Below, in pieces: positions 1-7,808 of a stretch of DNA of 34,671 nucleotides. The first letter of the stretch is position 1, and the number at the start of each line of letters is the position of its first letter. The stretch spans positions 1-34,671 of the forward strand of contig CAMAXT010000022.1 of NCBI GenBank assembly GCA_945862295.1. The letters run 5' to 3'. The notes beneath the pieces were generated by a model, which did not search any database, was not told the DNA's origin, and saw only the letters and a list, made by a program, of their open reading frames with translations. Made by a program: the position numbers and the translations under genes. The stretch is from Pseudobacteriovorax antillogorgiicola (lineage in GTDB: Bacteria; Bdellovibrionota_B; Oligoflexia; Oligoflexales; CAIYRB01).

Positions 1-85
1 ATCTAGCGAGTAAGGACTATGCCGAGTCACCAAAAATATTTTGCAATAGCAAGATTTTCATTCGGATGTGATTCGGGGCAGATCC

Positions 86-178
86 TTCGCCTGTGGCTCA
101 GGACACGATTTTGCTGGAAAAGGCTTTAGCCTTTTTCAGCAAAATCTAATTAATTTGATGAATCTATCCAAAGGCGAA
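86..178. terminator. Long inverted repeat downstream of ubiX; probable bidirectional terminator
   Basis: An 18-bp stem (107-124 with 129-146) closes a TTTA loop and has a single G-T position. Its core reads AAAAGGC-TTTA-GCCTTTTT, so an oligo-T run follows the GC-rich part on either strand. A second pair of arms, TTCGCCT at 86-92 and AGGCGAA at 172-178, flanks it. The element lies just past the 3' end of the ubiA-ubiX run. Termination is inferred from the structure, and the first 185 bases hold no gene that I can see. Confidence 0.6.
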
Positions 179-185
179 TGCTAAA

Positions 186-806
186 TTAGCGCATGCGCTT
201 ATTCCAGGGGTCATAAAGATCGTGATCCGTGATGCCTATCGCCTCGAGTAATCGACCAACGATAAAATCTACAAGGTCATCTATAGTTTTTGGCTTCTGA
301 TAGAAAGCTGGTACAGGGGGAATAATATGCGCTCCCATTTCAGCGAGAGTGAGCATATTACGTATATGAATAGTGTTTAGAGGCGTTTCACGAGGTACTA
401 CAATCAAGGGTGCTTTCTGTTTAAGACAAACATCAGCAGCACGCTCGACGAGATTTGAAGACATCCCGTGCGCTACTCTAGCCAAGGTTCCCATCGAGCA
501 CGGTACAACGATCATGTGTGTGGGTGCAGACGACCCACTTGCAATCGGTGCAAACAGATCATCATTTTTGAAGACACGAAATAGATCTCTATCTGATCCA
601 TTGATGTCGCCATTAAGCAAAGCTCTTAAAGCAGACGAGGATACCAATTCATGCTCGGCAACTTTTTGGCCAGCGGCGGTCGCGCAAAGATAAATGCGGT
701 CCACTTTCCCGCGCAAACATTGAATCAATCGATCGGCGTAAATAGATCCAGATGCGCCGGTTACAGCGACAAAAATACGTTTAGATTCTGACGTTCTCAT
801 TTCCAT
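186..806 (-). CDS. ubiX: UbiX-type flavin prenyltransferase
   Basis: The 206-residue protein has the length and motifs of the UbiX/Pad1 family. These enzymes join dimethylallyl phosphate to FMN and supply prenylated FMN to UbiD-type decarboxylases. The N-terminal VTGASGSIYADRL forms the flavin-binding loop. PCSMGTLARVAHG and the later PRETPLN are conserved blocks, and the C-terminal part is typical. The start overlaps the end of the upstream ubiA-type gene by 10 bases, which suggests translational coupling. A second Met two codons in is an alternative start. No ubiD is present in the window. The product acts in ubiquinone or futalosine-route menaquinone synthesis, and sequence alone does not decide which. 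Confidence 0.93.
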   Translation of the reverse strand: MEMRTSESKRIFVAVTGASGSIYADRLIQCLRGKVDRIYLCATAAGQKVAEHELVSSSALRALLNGDINGSDRDLFRVFKNDDLFAPIASGSSAPTHMIVVPCSMGTLARVAHGMSSNLVERAADVCLKQKAPLIVVPRETPLNTIHIRNMLTLAEMGAHIIPPVPAFYQKPKTIDDLVDFIVGRLLEAIGITDHDLYDPWNKRMR

Positions 807-1669
807 AGGACGTCACCTAGAGCAATAATAAGGAAAAATATTGAAACGAAAGCATTGAAATCAAAAAACGCTTTATTAAGGTATTTTGATCTGCCGTTTA
901 CTTTCGCACCTCTTATCAGGATATGCTCACCGAGCAAAATAACGGCGATAAGAATCAGGCCACTGAAGTAGATCCAACCAGAATTGGCGTAAATTCCTGC
1001 GATAAAAAGACAAAAAATCATAAGAGCAAAGAACAGCCGGCTGAAATTCACAGCTTTCGAAAAGCCGAAGCGTTGCGGGATGCTGTTTAATCCCTCTGAC
1101 TTATCAAACTCGCGGTCTTGCAAAGAGTAGATGACATCAAAACCAGCAGTCCAAAACATTACGCCAAACCCAATCATGACGACTGGAACAGTAACATTAC
1201 CCGTCAGAGCAATCTCAACCGCTACTGGCGCGAATCCAAGGCACATGCCAAGATACAGATGACAAAGCCATGTGAACCGCTTTTGAATGCTGTAACCGGC
1301 GAGAATTACCAATAGTGGAAAAGAAAGTACACCGGCAAGAGGACTCAGCATGAATGCAAAAGTAACCAAGACCGCACCGAAACCCAGACTCCACCAGAGC
1401 ATCTCTTTCGGTGCGATCTGACTGGAAGGAATCATCCGACTGGCAGTCCTCGGATTCTTGCCATCAATATCGTGATCAAGGTAACGGTTCATACCCATAG
1501 CGAAGCTGCGAGCTGCCACCATACAAACCACAATCAATATGATTTTTGCAATTGTGACCGAATCAAAAGAAAGAAAAGTCAACGCACTCAGCGCGAAAGG
1601 CAACGCAAAAATACTGTGACCAAGTTTGATATCTTTTGCGAATGCTCGTATCGAGCGAACAATAGTCAA
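797..1669 (-). CDS. UbiA-family aromatic prenyltransferase (4-hydroxybenzoate / MqnP-like)
   Basis: This 290-residue integral membrane protein attaches a polyprenyl chain to an aromatic ring acid in quinone synthesis. The first Asp-rich motif is at about residues 61-69 (NRYLDHDID, followed by NPRTASR). The second is at about 178-189 (FDVIYSLQDREFD). Both bind Mg-diphosphate. About eight hydrophobic segments are visible. The ARSFAMGMNR and GFDVIYSLQD wording resembles the UbiA subgroup found in futalosine-pathway organisms more than E. coli UbiA. The preferred substrate is therefore left open. The gene sits 10 bp after a lipoprotein gene and overlaps ubiX, so the three are probably one transcript. 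Confidence 0.9.
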   Translation of the reverse strand: MTIVRSIRAFAKDIKLGHSIFALPFALSALTFLSFDSVTIAKIILIVVCMVAARSFAMGMNRYLDHDIDGKNPRTASRMIPSSQIAPKEMLWWSLGFGAVLVTFAFMLSPLAGVLSFPLLVILAGYSIQKRFTWLCHLYLGMCLGFAPVAVEIALTGNVTVPVVMIGFGVMFWTAGFDVIYSLQDREFDKSEGLNSIPQRFGFSKAVNFSRLFFALMIFCLFIAGIYANSGWIYFSGLILIAVILLGEHILIRGAKVNGRSKYLNKAFFDFNAFVSIFFLIIALGDVLWK

Positions 1670-1679
1670 TTCACGAACC

Positions 1680-2831
1680 TCAGAGGCGGCACACTAGAAA
1701 TTCCCAGTTATCGGTGCCTTTGCTTCTAGTGATCGCAAAAGCTCTTCCAGCGTCCACGGAAAAAGCGTCCATGATGCGGGAACCGCGTTTAAAAACACCG
1801 GCGTATGTAGGCTTTCCGATACCTTCAGCTGTCACCATGTATCGCGCAATTGTACTCTCTTCGTCAACCCATTTAAGAACAAGTAATTCCAGCCCTTTTT
1901 TTGAGTTAACAAACACTGGTTCGGTAACATGAACATTTCGAAGCGAGGATTGGCGCGTCCATTTGACCGACAGTGACCCACCTTCGAGTGCCGCCTTTGT
2001 TACTTTTAGCGAGGACTCACCAACAAGAGAGTCTCCATCGACATAGGCAAGATAGAAATTCCCGTCGCGTAAGTAAGTCGCAAAACTTTCAATCTCGTAT
2101 GTTACTTTCGTAGGTATCGACATCGCCGTACTTGCTTTTCCTGATACATCGACTGTAACAACATTGAATTTTGTTTTCTGACGATCAGCAACCGTCGTCA
2201 AAACAATAGTTCCATCGCTATCTAAGATGTTTACTTTCGGTATCTCGTTGAAATTGAGTGGCGCAATTACCGGTTTGGCATCTTTTCCAGCTCGCGAATC
2301 GACAAAAACAAAACGTACGAACTGATCCGCGTTTTTATACGAAATCCAAACGCCAAAACGACTCGCGTAGACATTAATAGGACTGAGAAGTCTGTCGGTC
2401 ATCACGAACGAAAGCTCGACAACGTTCGACGACGCGTTACGAAATTCGACATTCGTTTTTCCCTGACGATCTTCAAAAACAACGAAATGATCAGCACCAC
2501 CAACTTTCACAACACCAGCAACTTGAGCACTTCTACCGATCTCAAAATTCGCACGACCTTGGGGATCAACGTCTTCATCATCATCAAATTTCAGATCGTA
2601 AACATACCGGCTTGTGTTTCTGTTAGTGCCTTTGACTAAGAACGACGATGCCGATGGGTGAAAGGAGATATCACTGATATCCAAGTCTTTCTCTCGTTTT
2701 GGCCAAGCAGAACACGCAACGGAGTCGGCATTCTCAAGGACGATCCAATCAGATTTAGTGCTTGATTTGCCAAAGGAACAGCCAATAAGCAGGGCGTTAA
2801 GCGTGGCAATAACAAGGATTTTTTTCAGCAT
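1680..2831 (-). CDS. Hypothetical lipoprotein, 383 aa
   Basis: The N-terminus is a clear lipoprotein signal: a Lys-Lys pair, a hydrophobic stretch, and a LIGC lipobox with Cys at residue 18. The mature part is rich in short beta-like segments, with repeated V/I-x-V patterns and polar turns. This might be a propeller-like or beta-sandwich fold, but I recognise no family. An AGGG ribosome binding site precedes the ATG by 8 bases. The stop lies 10 bp before the ubiA-type gene. Cotranscription with quinone genes is likely, but a functional link is not shown. Confidence 0.8.
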   Translation of the reverse strand: MLKKILVIATLNALLIGCSFGKSSTKSDWIVLENADSVACSAWPKREKDLDISDISFHPSASSFLVKGTNRNTSRYVYDLKFDDDEDVDPQGRANFEIGRSAQVAGVVKVGGADHFVVFEDRQGKTNVEFRNASSNVVELSFVMTDRLLSPINVYASRFGVWISYKNADQFVRFVFVDSRAGKDAKPVIAPLNFNEIPKVNILDSDGTIVLTTVADRQKTKFNVVTVDVSGKASTAMSIPTKVTYEIESFATYLRDGNFYLAYVDGDSLVGESSLKVTKAALEGGSLSVKWTRQSSLRNVHVTEPVFVNSKKGLELLVLKWVDEESTIARYMVTAEGIGKPTYAGVFKRGSRIMDAFSVDAGRAFAITRSKGTDNWEFLVCRL

Positions 2832-2928
2832 TTTTAGAACCCTACCAATTTAATATTACTAAAGTGCCTAATAAATCTGTCGAATAACCACAAGTAAATT
2901 AGCGCAACCTGACAATGGAAGCAGATTT

Positions 2929-3252
2929 ATGAAGACTATATCAAAGATTGTAATCCTATTCGCTATGATGATCGAGATTGTTGGCTGCCAAACGGCTGTA
3001 TCAACAGGACCTGCATCATCAACAAATCTTCCGTTTCTTAAGAACTCACCGAATGAGTGCTACTACCTAGACGAGTTCATGCCCCTGGCTGATTCGATGG
3101 TGTCTGGTAAAAACGGTTCACTCGACCTTCGCTATTACAGCTACCGCACTGCTAACTACAAAGAATGGAGACTGAAAGAGATCATGTTGTCGTTTTATTC
3201 TAAAAACGGTCAATGCTGGTCCCTTTTCGAAGAGTTCTATATCGCTCAATAA
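2929..3252 (+). CDS. Small hypothetical lipoprotein, 107 aa
   Basis: The signal sequence is MKTISKIVILFAMMIEIVGC with a VGC lipobox, so the mature protein begins at Cys20 and would be membrane-anchored. The mature part is about 88 residues with two further Cys (ECYYLDEF and GQCWSLF) that could form a disulfide. A GGAAG site precedes the ATG by 8 bases. The gene is divergent from the lipoprotein at 1680-2831, with about 97 bp of shared upstream DNA. I do not recognise the family. Confidence 0.7.
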   Translation: MKTISKIVILFAMMIEIVGCQTAVSTGPASSTNLPFLKNSPNECYYLDEFMPLADSMVSGKNGSLDLRYYSYRTANYKEWRLKEIMLSFYSKNGQCWSLFEEFYIAQ

Positions 3253-3369
3253 TGTCTAATCAGACGTCATGCAAAATTTGCCCACTGTTCACTTACTACA
3301 CCCGAGTAGGTTAAACTAATAATACAACTTACCTTGGAAATCTTCTGGAGCACCAGAACGGGGACAGAC

Positions 3370-4332
3370 ATGAATCTCTTATCAAGTCGCGTTTTATCTT
3401 TGGCATTAGGCGTTGCGCTAGCAGGCCTTATATCCAGTTGCCAAACAACACAGCAAAAAAACTACGTCGCTGTGGGTAACCAGTACGCAAAAGACGGCCT
3501 ACTCCGAGAAGCGTCAGAGTCCTACAAAAAGGCTCTCGTTAAAACACCTAACAACTCTGTCGCCCACCGAAACCTAGGTATGGTTTTAGTGAAACTTGGC
3601 GACTACCGCGGTGCATCGCGCCACCTAGAAAAAGCTATGAAAAAATACGAGCGCGATTTTGACGCCAACTACTACCTCGGCGAATCATATCGTGCACAAG
3701 ACAAGTACGCTGAAGCGATCTTCCGATACAAGCAAGCACTTAAAATCAAAGAAGCTGACCCGAGAGCGTTAAAGCCACTCACTTGGTCTTACTTCAAAAT
3801 CCGTTACTACACCGAAGCTCTGACGCACGCCCGTGAATTGCAAAAAGTCGCTGGCCAAGACGACCAGACAACGATCATCCTTGCTCGTACTTTACTCAAA
3901 CTAAAACGCTCTAACGAAGCGCTCGCAACCGTTAGAACCGCTAGAAAATCCATGGACAAGACGTCACGTGCATTCTTCAACAGTGTTGAGGGGGACATTC
4001 TTTACGAACTAGGTGACGGCAAAAATGCTGAGAAAATGTACCGCGACGCATTGAAAGACCAGCCGCTCCTTGCTGGCGCGCTTCTGGGCCTCGGTAAATG
4101 CATGCTGGACGCTAATAAGACAAAACTTGCGATTTCCTACATGGAGCGCGCTGTCCGTGTTCGCCCTCGATTAACAGAGGCGCATTACCTTTTAGCAAAA
4201 GCATACGAACCAACAGACAAAGACAAAGCGCTAAAGTACTACCAGTACTTCCGCAAGCAAGCATCTGCTGATCCGGAATTTATTGCGAAGCTAAATGAAG
4301 TGAAGCAAAAGATCGGTATGTTGGAGAAATAG
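3370..4332 (+). CDS. TPR-repeat lipoprotein
   Basis: The ATG at 3370 gives a good lipoprotein signal (MNLLSSRVLSLALGVALAG followed by LISSC) and has GGGGA 6-7 bases upstream. A longer reading from a TTG at 3334 would bury that signal. The mature protein of about 295 residues is a row of tetratricopeptide repeats. Examples are the segment starting AKDGLLREASESYKKAL and the later YLGESYRAQDKYAEAIFRYK. It probably scaffolds envelope protein complexes, in the manner of PilF/NlpI or BamD-like TPR lipoproteins, although no specific partner is indicated. It converges on the next gene with only 6 bp between stops. Confidence 0.85.
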   Translation: MNLLSSRVLSLALGVALAGLISSCQTTQQKNYVAVGNQYAKDGLLREASESYKKALVKTPNNSVAHRNLGMVLVKLGDYRGASRHLEKAMKKYERDFDANYYLGESYRAQDKYAEAIFRYKQALKIKEADPRALKPLTWSYFKIRYYTEALTHARELQKVAGQDDQTTIILARTLLKLKRSNEALATVRTARKSMDKTSRAFFNSVEGDILYELGDGKNAEKMYRDALKDQPLLAGALLGLGKCMLDANKTKLAISYMERAVRVRPRLTEAHYLLAKAYEPTDKDKALKYYQYFRKQASADPEFIAKLNEVKQKIGMLEK

Positions 4333-4338
4333 TCCGCT

Positions 4339-4710
4339 CTATAGAAGTTTCATCTCCGCTTTTTGATAGCTCAGCATACTGCGCCGGGCTTCAAAAAGAT
4401 TCTTGTAAGACTCATAGCGAATTCTGAGTCTCTCGCTCTCGCCTTTGGCATCTGACAGCTTCTCGATAAAGTCAACGTACTCTTGATCTGTTTCAGTCAG
4501 ACGACGAAGGCGCGTCTCTGATATCTTTCCGTCGTCGATGCGAATGGAGATCCGTGCTCTGACAGTTGGCTTTAGTAGTTCCAATCTCTCAGATTCTTTC
4601 TTTGCTGTCGCAAACTCCAACCCAATGCGATTCGCGAGATGCACAATCTCTTCAAGGCCGAGTTTCTCCGGCTCTTGGCGTTTCTGCTTCTGATCTGGGG
4701 TTTCTGGCAT
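4339..4710 (-). CDS. Hypothetical protein, 123 aa, helical/coiled-coil
   Basis: This soluble, highly charged protein has no signal peptide or membrane segment. After a Lys/Glu-rich start it is mostly predicted helix. The C-terminal third (from about residue 80) alternates charged and hydrophobic residues in a coiled-coil-like pattern and ends in LFEARRSMLSYQKAEMKLL. I recognise no named family. It converges on the TPR lipoprotein and is divergent from the gene at 5013, across a 302-bp gap. Confidence 0.65.
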   Translation of the reverse strand: MPETPDQKQKRQEPEKLGLEEIVHLANRIGLEFATAKKESERLELLKPTVRARISIRIDDGKISETRLRRLTETDQEYVDFIEKLSDAKGESERLRIRYESYKNLFEARRSMLSYQKAEMKLL

Positions 4711-5012
4711 TTATATCTTTCACGGCTTGAATTTTGGTCAGCGTTTCACTCTACCTAGAAAATCCTACCTCAGCAAGACCACCATCGATCTCCTCGATGA
4801 GAAAATTACCATTATATTTCAGCAGGTTGTAAGGTCTCCGCTATCGCCCAGTTCTGACTGTCTATTTGCCCACCTGTTAAAGGACATGCCAATTTATGCC
4901 GATGAGATGACTGAACAGGCGGGGCATGGCATTTGACTGGCCAGCCGGTTAAGGAGAAAATGGTAATTGAGTACAATGACTTTTCCAATGACTGATTCCT
5001 AAGGAGACATCC
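4711..5012. other. Gene-free divergent intergenic region (302 bp)
   Basis: I find no convincing gene of normal size here. Visible structure includes a short dyad CATCGA-TCTCC-TCGATG near 4788-4804. There is also a tiny open frame (4960-4995) with AAGGAG just upstream. The promoters for both flanking genes should lie here, but I could not place -35/-10 boxes with confidence. Confidence 0.5.
4960..4995 (+). CDS. Possible 11-codon leader peptide
   Basis: An ATG at 4960 follows AAGGAG (4951-4956) with only three bases between, and opens MVIEYNDFSND before a TGA at 4993-4995. Its end lies 5 bases ahead of the AAGGAG that serves the gene at 5013. Such an arrangement could couple or attenuate translation. 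The spacing is short and the frame tiny, so this is speculative. Confidence 0.2.
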   Translation: MVIEYNDFSND

Positions 5013-5630
5013 ATGGGTGCCCCGGCGCTGCAGGTGATGGCAAGTCCGCATGAATTTTTCAGGGACAAGATTGCCGAAGCTGTTACGAATCAGAAAATCG
5101 TTCTTTCTGATGACATTGAGTTCTACCTGGTAAATCTCTTGTGCGACTACATCACTCCCAAAAAGCTAGAGTCGTTCTATGGTCAGTATGATCCGCTCGA
5201 AACTCCAATCGCTTTTTTACTAAAAGAAGCAATTGAAGCACCGCTGACATACCGAGCAAAAATCTACAAGCACCTCGGTGACACCAGCCTCTATCTCGCA
5301 GGCTTTTTCCAGGACTTCTTTAACCGTAAAACATACGACATCAACTACTATATAGACATGGGCCAATCGGCTTACTCGAACGTCTCTACCATCATGCGTG
5401 ATCAACACGGCGACAAGCACTTTTCTGCGATGTATGGCACGCTTTCAATGCAGTTTAAGAACCTGGTAGAAGTCGTGGCAGAAGTTTCCGAAACACCAGA
5501 ATCTGTAGGCGCAGCTGACATCCTCTCTCTATATGACCGTTGGACTAGGACAAACTCAGTGCGTCTACTTCGCATTCTTCAGAATGCCGGCATTAGCCCT
5601 ATCGGTGGCAGTACCGACGACGAGCAGTAA
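5013..5630 (+). CDS. Hypothetical protein, 205 aa, first of a coupled pair
   Basis: AAGGAG at 5001-5006 lies 6 bases before the ATG, which fixes the start. The soluble protein appears all-helical. Its central block has many Tyr, Phe and Gly (YLAGFFQDFF, then INYYIDMGQSAYSNV). The wording is reminiscent of conserved uncharacterised delta-proteobacterial proteins, but I cannot name a family. No signal peptide, membrane segment or catalytic signature is visible. The next gene starts one base after its stop, so the two are probably made together and may form a complex. Confidence 0.8.
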   Translation: MGAPALQVMASPHEFFRDKIAEAVTNQKIVLSDDIEFYLVNLLCDYITPKKLESFYGQYDPLETPIAFLLKEAIEAPLTYRAKIYKHLGDTSLYLAGFFQDFFNRKTYDINYYIDMGQSAYSNVSTIMRDQHGDKHFSAMYGTLSMQFKNLVEVVAEVSETPESVGAADILSLYDRWTRTNSVRLLRILQNAGISPIGGSTDDEQ

Positions 5631-5631
5631 C

Positions 5632-6309
5632 ATGCAGAAAACCATGGAAGACCTCGTCTCCCATATCGAGACCCTTCTCGCAGAATACTACCGATTTTCA
5701 CCTATCGTTAGCGCCACAAGCTTCATGTTAAATGATGCGGCGCTATCTTCTTTTAGTGGCAGTGAAAATTTGAATTCTGAAGATTTCAGTCCAGAGCGCG
5801 GCTCAGTTGTTGTTGTCGATGAAGGCGAAAAAGACGGCGTATTTATTGGACTTCATATTGCCGATAGCGTGGTTGTAGGTTTAGAGAATGCAAACCCACT
5901 CAACTCATTAGACGGCGAGAACCTGGATAAATTCTGTCTTTTAGTCGAGGAATTGAGCCACTTTCACCTAATTCTAAACAGAATGTCAGAGAAGAAAACC
6001 GTCACCCGCTTGGAGCTTGAATGGCAAGCGGAGATCGACAAATTACTAATCTCCAGCATTATCTTAAAAAGGCAAAACGGTTTTTCAAACCAGAACCAAC
6101 TTGCTATAGCCTTGTTCGAACAGGCAATCACTACCAGCAGCAAAAAAGAGCTTTACGATACCGCGACCCGGTATGCGGCAAAGTTTTGGTTTGAAGCACT
6201 TCAGAACTCAAATTGGACTGACCAAAAAGTTCGGGGCTTCTTAATACGAAATTATAATTTGAACTGGGAAGATAAGAGAACCAATTTAGAAAATCTACGC
6301 TCGGCCTAA
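5632..6309 (+). CDS. Hypothetical protein, 225 aa, second of a coupled pair
   Basis: The ATG at 5632 begins one base after the stop of the preceding gene, and a second in-frame ATG lies at 5644. An extension further upstream would overlap the preceding gene in another frame and is unlikely. Two blocks stand out. One is VEELSHFHLI at about residues 120-129, the other a charged helix RLELEWQAEIDKL shortly after. The C-terminal third is helical and ends in a basic, Asn-rich tail. I do not recognise a named family. Tight coupling to the upstream gene suggests a shared role. Confidence 0.78.
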   Translation: MQKTMEDLVSHIETLLAEYYRFSPIVSATSFMLNDAALSSFSGSENLNSEDFSPERGSVVVVDEGEKDGVFIGLHIADSVVVGLENANPLNSLDGENLDKFCLLVEELSHFHLILNRMSEKKTVTRLELEWQAEIDKLLISSIILKRQNGFSNQNQLAIALFEQAITTSSKKELYDTATRYAAKFWFEALQNSNWTDQKVRGFLIRNYNLNWEDKRTNLENLRSA

Positions 6310-6311
6310 AC

Positions 6312-7337
6312 TCAATGTTTCATAAGAACGATACCACGTACAGTATCCGCTTCTCTAACATACTTTGCTTCTTCAAGCTCATTCGCCAAAGAAAGAACTT
6401 GTTCCTTAGGCATCCCGTTTCTAAGGACAGTATTTATATCTTCATAACCAATCGTGGTCTCGCCGTTTTCAATTAATAACTTAGCGCGCACAAGACGTGC
6501 GTCATCATTGCCCGGATCAAGGGCCAATAACCGAGAGTAGTAAAATACTTTTTCTTCGACTTTGTCTTTCGATTCAGCAGTGAAATTAAATAAAAATGAG
6601 ACGTACTGCCGATTTGTTGCGAGTGCCATGCCACCCACGGTCAGTGCAACGAAACAAGCGATCATCGCCATACCAAACTTTTTCTTACCGGCAACGATCC
6701 GGCTGGGGGGCAAATGGATCATACCAACGGTCAATAAGAAGCCGCCGACAAGGCCACCAATGTGCGCTGCGTTGTCGATGAAAGGTACGACAAAACCGAA
6801 GACAAGGTTGATCAAGATCGTCATTGCATAAGCTTTGCTGCCACTTTTCATCGCCGGATCACCGGCAAAACGGCGTCGGAAAGTGCGCTCCAGGTAGAAG
6901 CCACAGCCAAGCAATCCAAAGATAGAACTAGAAGCCCCTGCTGACATTACAGGAGTGAGGATTGCACTCGCGATATTGCCTAGAATGCCTGCGCCAATGA
7001 AGATAGTCAGATAGCGCTTAGCGCCAAGTAATCCCTCTAACTGGTTTCCGATGTAGTAAAGAATGTAGCTGTTAAAGAGGTAATGGATCAAACCGATGTG
7101 AATGAATATTGGTGTGATGAATCGCCAATACTCACCGTTAACAATTGCAATCGAATCTTTCGCCCCATTCATCAAAATGGAACCATTGCCCGGATCAAAA
7201 AGTGAACCCGATTGCCAAGTCATAATCAAAAATACAACGGTATTAATGAGAAGGATTCTTCCGGTCCAAGTGGTGACCAGACTCGCTAGCAGCCCTTGCG
7301 GCGCGCTTTCGTCGCTTCGAATCCCGTTCTCACTCAT
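6312..7337 (-). CDS. Rhomboid-family intramembrane serine protease with C-terminal extension
   Basis: Rhomboids cut transmembrane segments within the lipid bilayer. The catalytic Ser136 lies in GASSSIFG and the catalytic His192 in AAHIGG. Upstream, H80-x4-H85-x3-N89 (HIGLIHYLFN) is the conserved second-helix motif. About six membrane helices span residues 25-240, with N-terminal residues 1-22 soluble. The last 90 residues form a soluble helical tail with TPR-like character (LALDPGNDDARLVRAKLLIENG). That could bind substrate or a partner. The gene starts 2 bases after the stop of the secreted-protein gene upstream, so the two are coupled. Confidence 0.92.
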   Translation of the reverse strand: MSENGIRSDESAPQGLLASLVTTWTGRILLINTVVFLIMTWQSGSLFDPGNGSILMNGAKDSIAIVNGEYWRFITPIFIHIGLIHYLFNSYILYYIGNQLEGLLGAKRYLTIFIGAGILGNIASAILTPVMSAGASSSIFGLLGCGFYLERTFRRRFAGDPAMKSGSKAYAMTILINLVFGFVVPFIDNAAHIGGLVGGFLLTVGMIHLPPSRIVAGKKKFGMAMIACFVALTVGGMALATNRQYVSFLFNFTAESKDKVEEKVFYYSRLLALDPGNDDARLVRAKLLIENGETTIGYEDINTVLRNGMPKEQVLSLANELEEAKYVREADTVRGIVLMKH

Positions 7338-7339
7338 AA

Positions 7340-7777
7340 TTATAGAATCATGTAGTCGTTATTAGGCGCATGCATATCTAAGTATTTGGTCGCCTTCAAA
7401 TCTCTATTAGGAAACTTATTCGAGATCAACCACACCGGCACATGTCCTTCAGCGTTTGGAAAGAATAGTACGACTTGAGAAATCTCTGCTTTCGGGCCAT
7501 TAGCTTTCAAAATTTCCGCAGAAAGGCGGATAGTGCGGCCAACTTTGACAGCCACATGCACATGGTCACTTTCAAGTTGTAGCTCGTCAAATTTACCAGT
7601 TTGTGATTCCGCAGTGAAACTCACTATGAAGCTATTACCGCTTTTCTGCTCGACAGACTTAACAATGTAGTTTCCGCCGACGCGGATGAATTGCTCTACG
7701 GCAGTCTCTGGTTCAGCATGCAAGCTGGTTGCTAAAAACATCGCAGACACTAAAATCATCTTTAACAGGTTGTTCAA
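7340..7777 (-). CDS. Hypothetical secreted protein, about 145 aa
   Basis: I choose the TTG at 7777 because GGAG lies 6 bases ahead of it. It then reads MNNLLKMILVSAMFLATSLHA followed by EPETAVEQF. That is a signal peptide with an LHA signal-peptidase site. An upstream TTG at 7789 lacks a binding site. The mature protein of about 124 residues is beta-rich, with no motif I recognise. It sits between hutH and the rhomboid gene and is coupled to the latter. Being a rhomboid partner or substrate is possible, though it has no second membrane segment. Confidence 0.7.
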   Translation of the reverse strand: MNNLLKMILVSAMFLATSLHAEPETAVEQFIRVGGNYIVKSVEQKSGNSFIVSFTAESQTGKFDELQLESDHVHVAVKVGRTIRLSAEILKANGPKAEISQVVLFFPNAEGHVPVWLISNKFPNRDLKATKYLDMHAPNNDYMIL

Positions 7778-7808
7778 TTTTGACTCCAAGAAATGGGTTT
7801 ATATGTTG

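Noticed and set aside
4727-5051. Two overlapping small frames (69 aa plus strand, 79 aa minus strand)
   Set aside because: No binding site, biased composition and no recognisable motifs. The minus-strand one overlaps the start of a well-supported gene.
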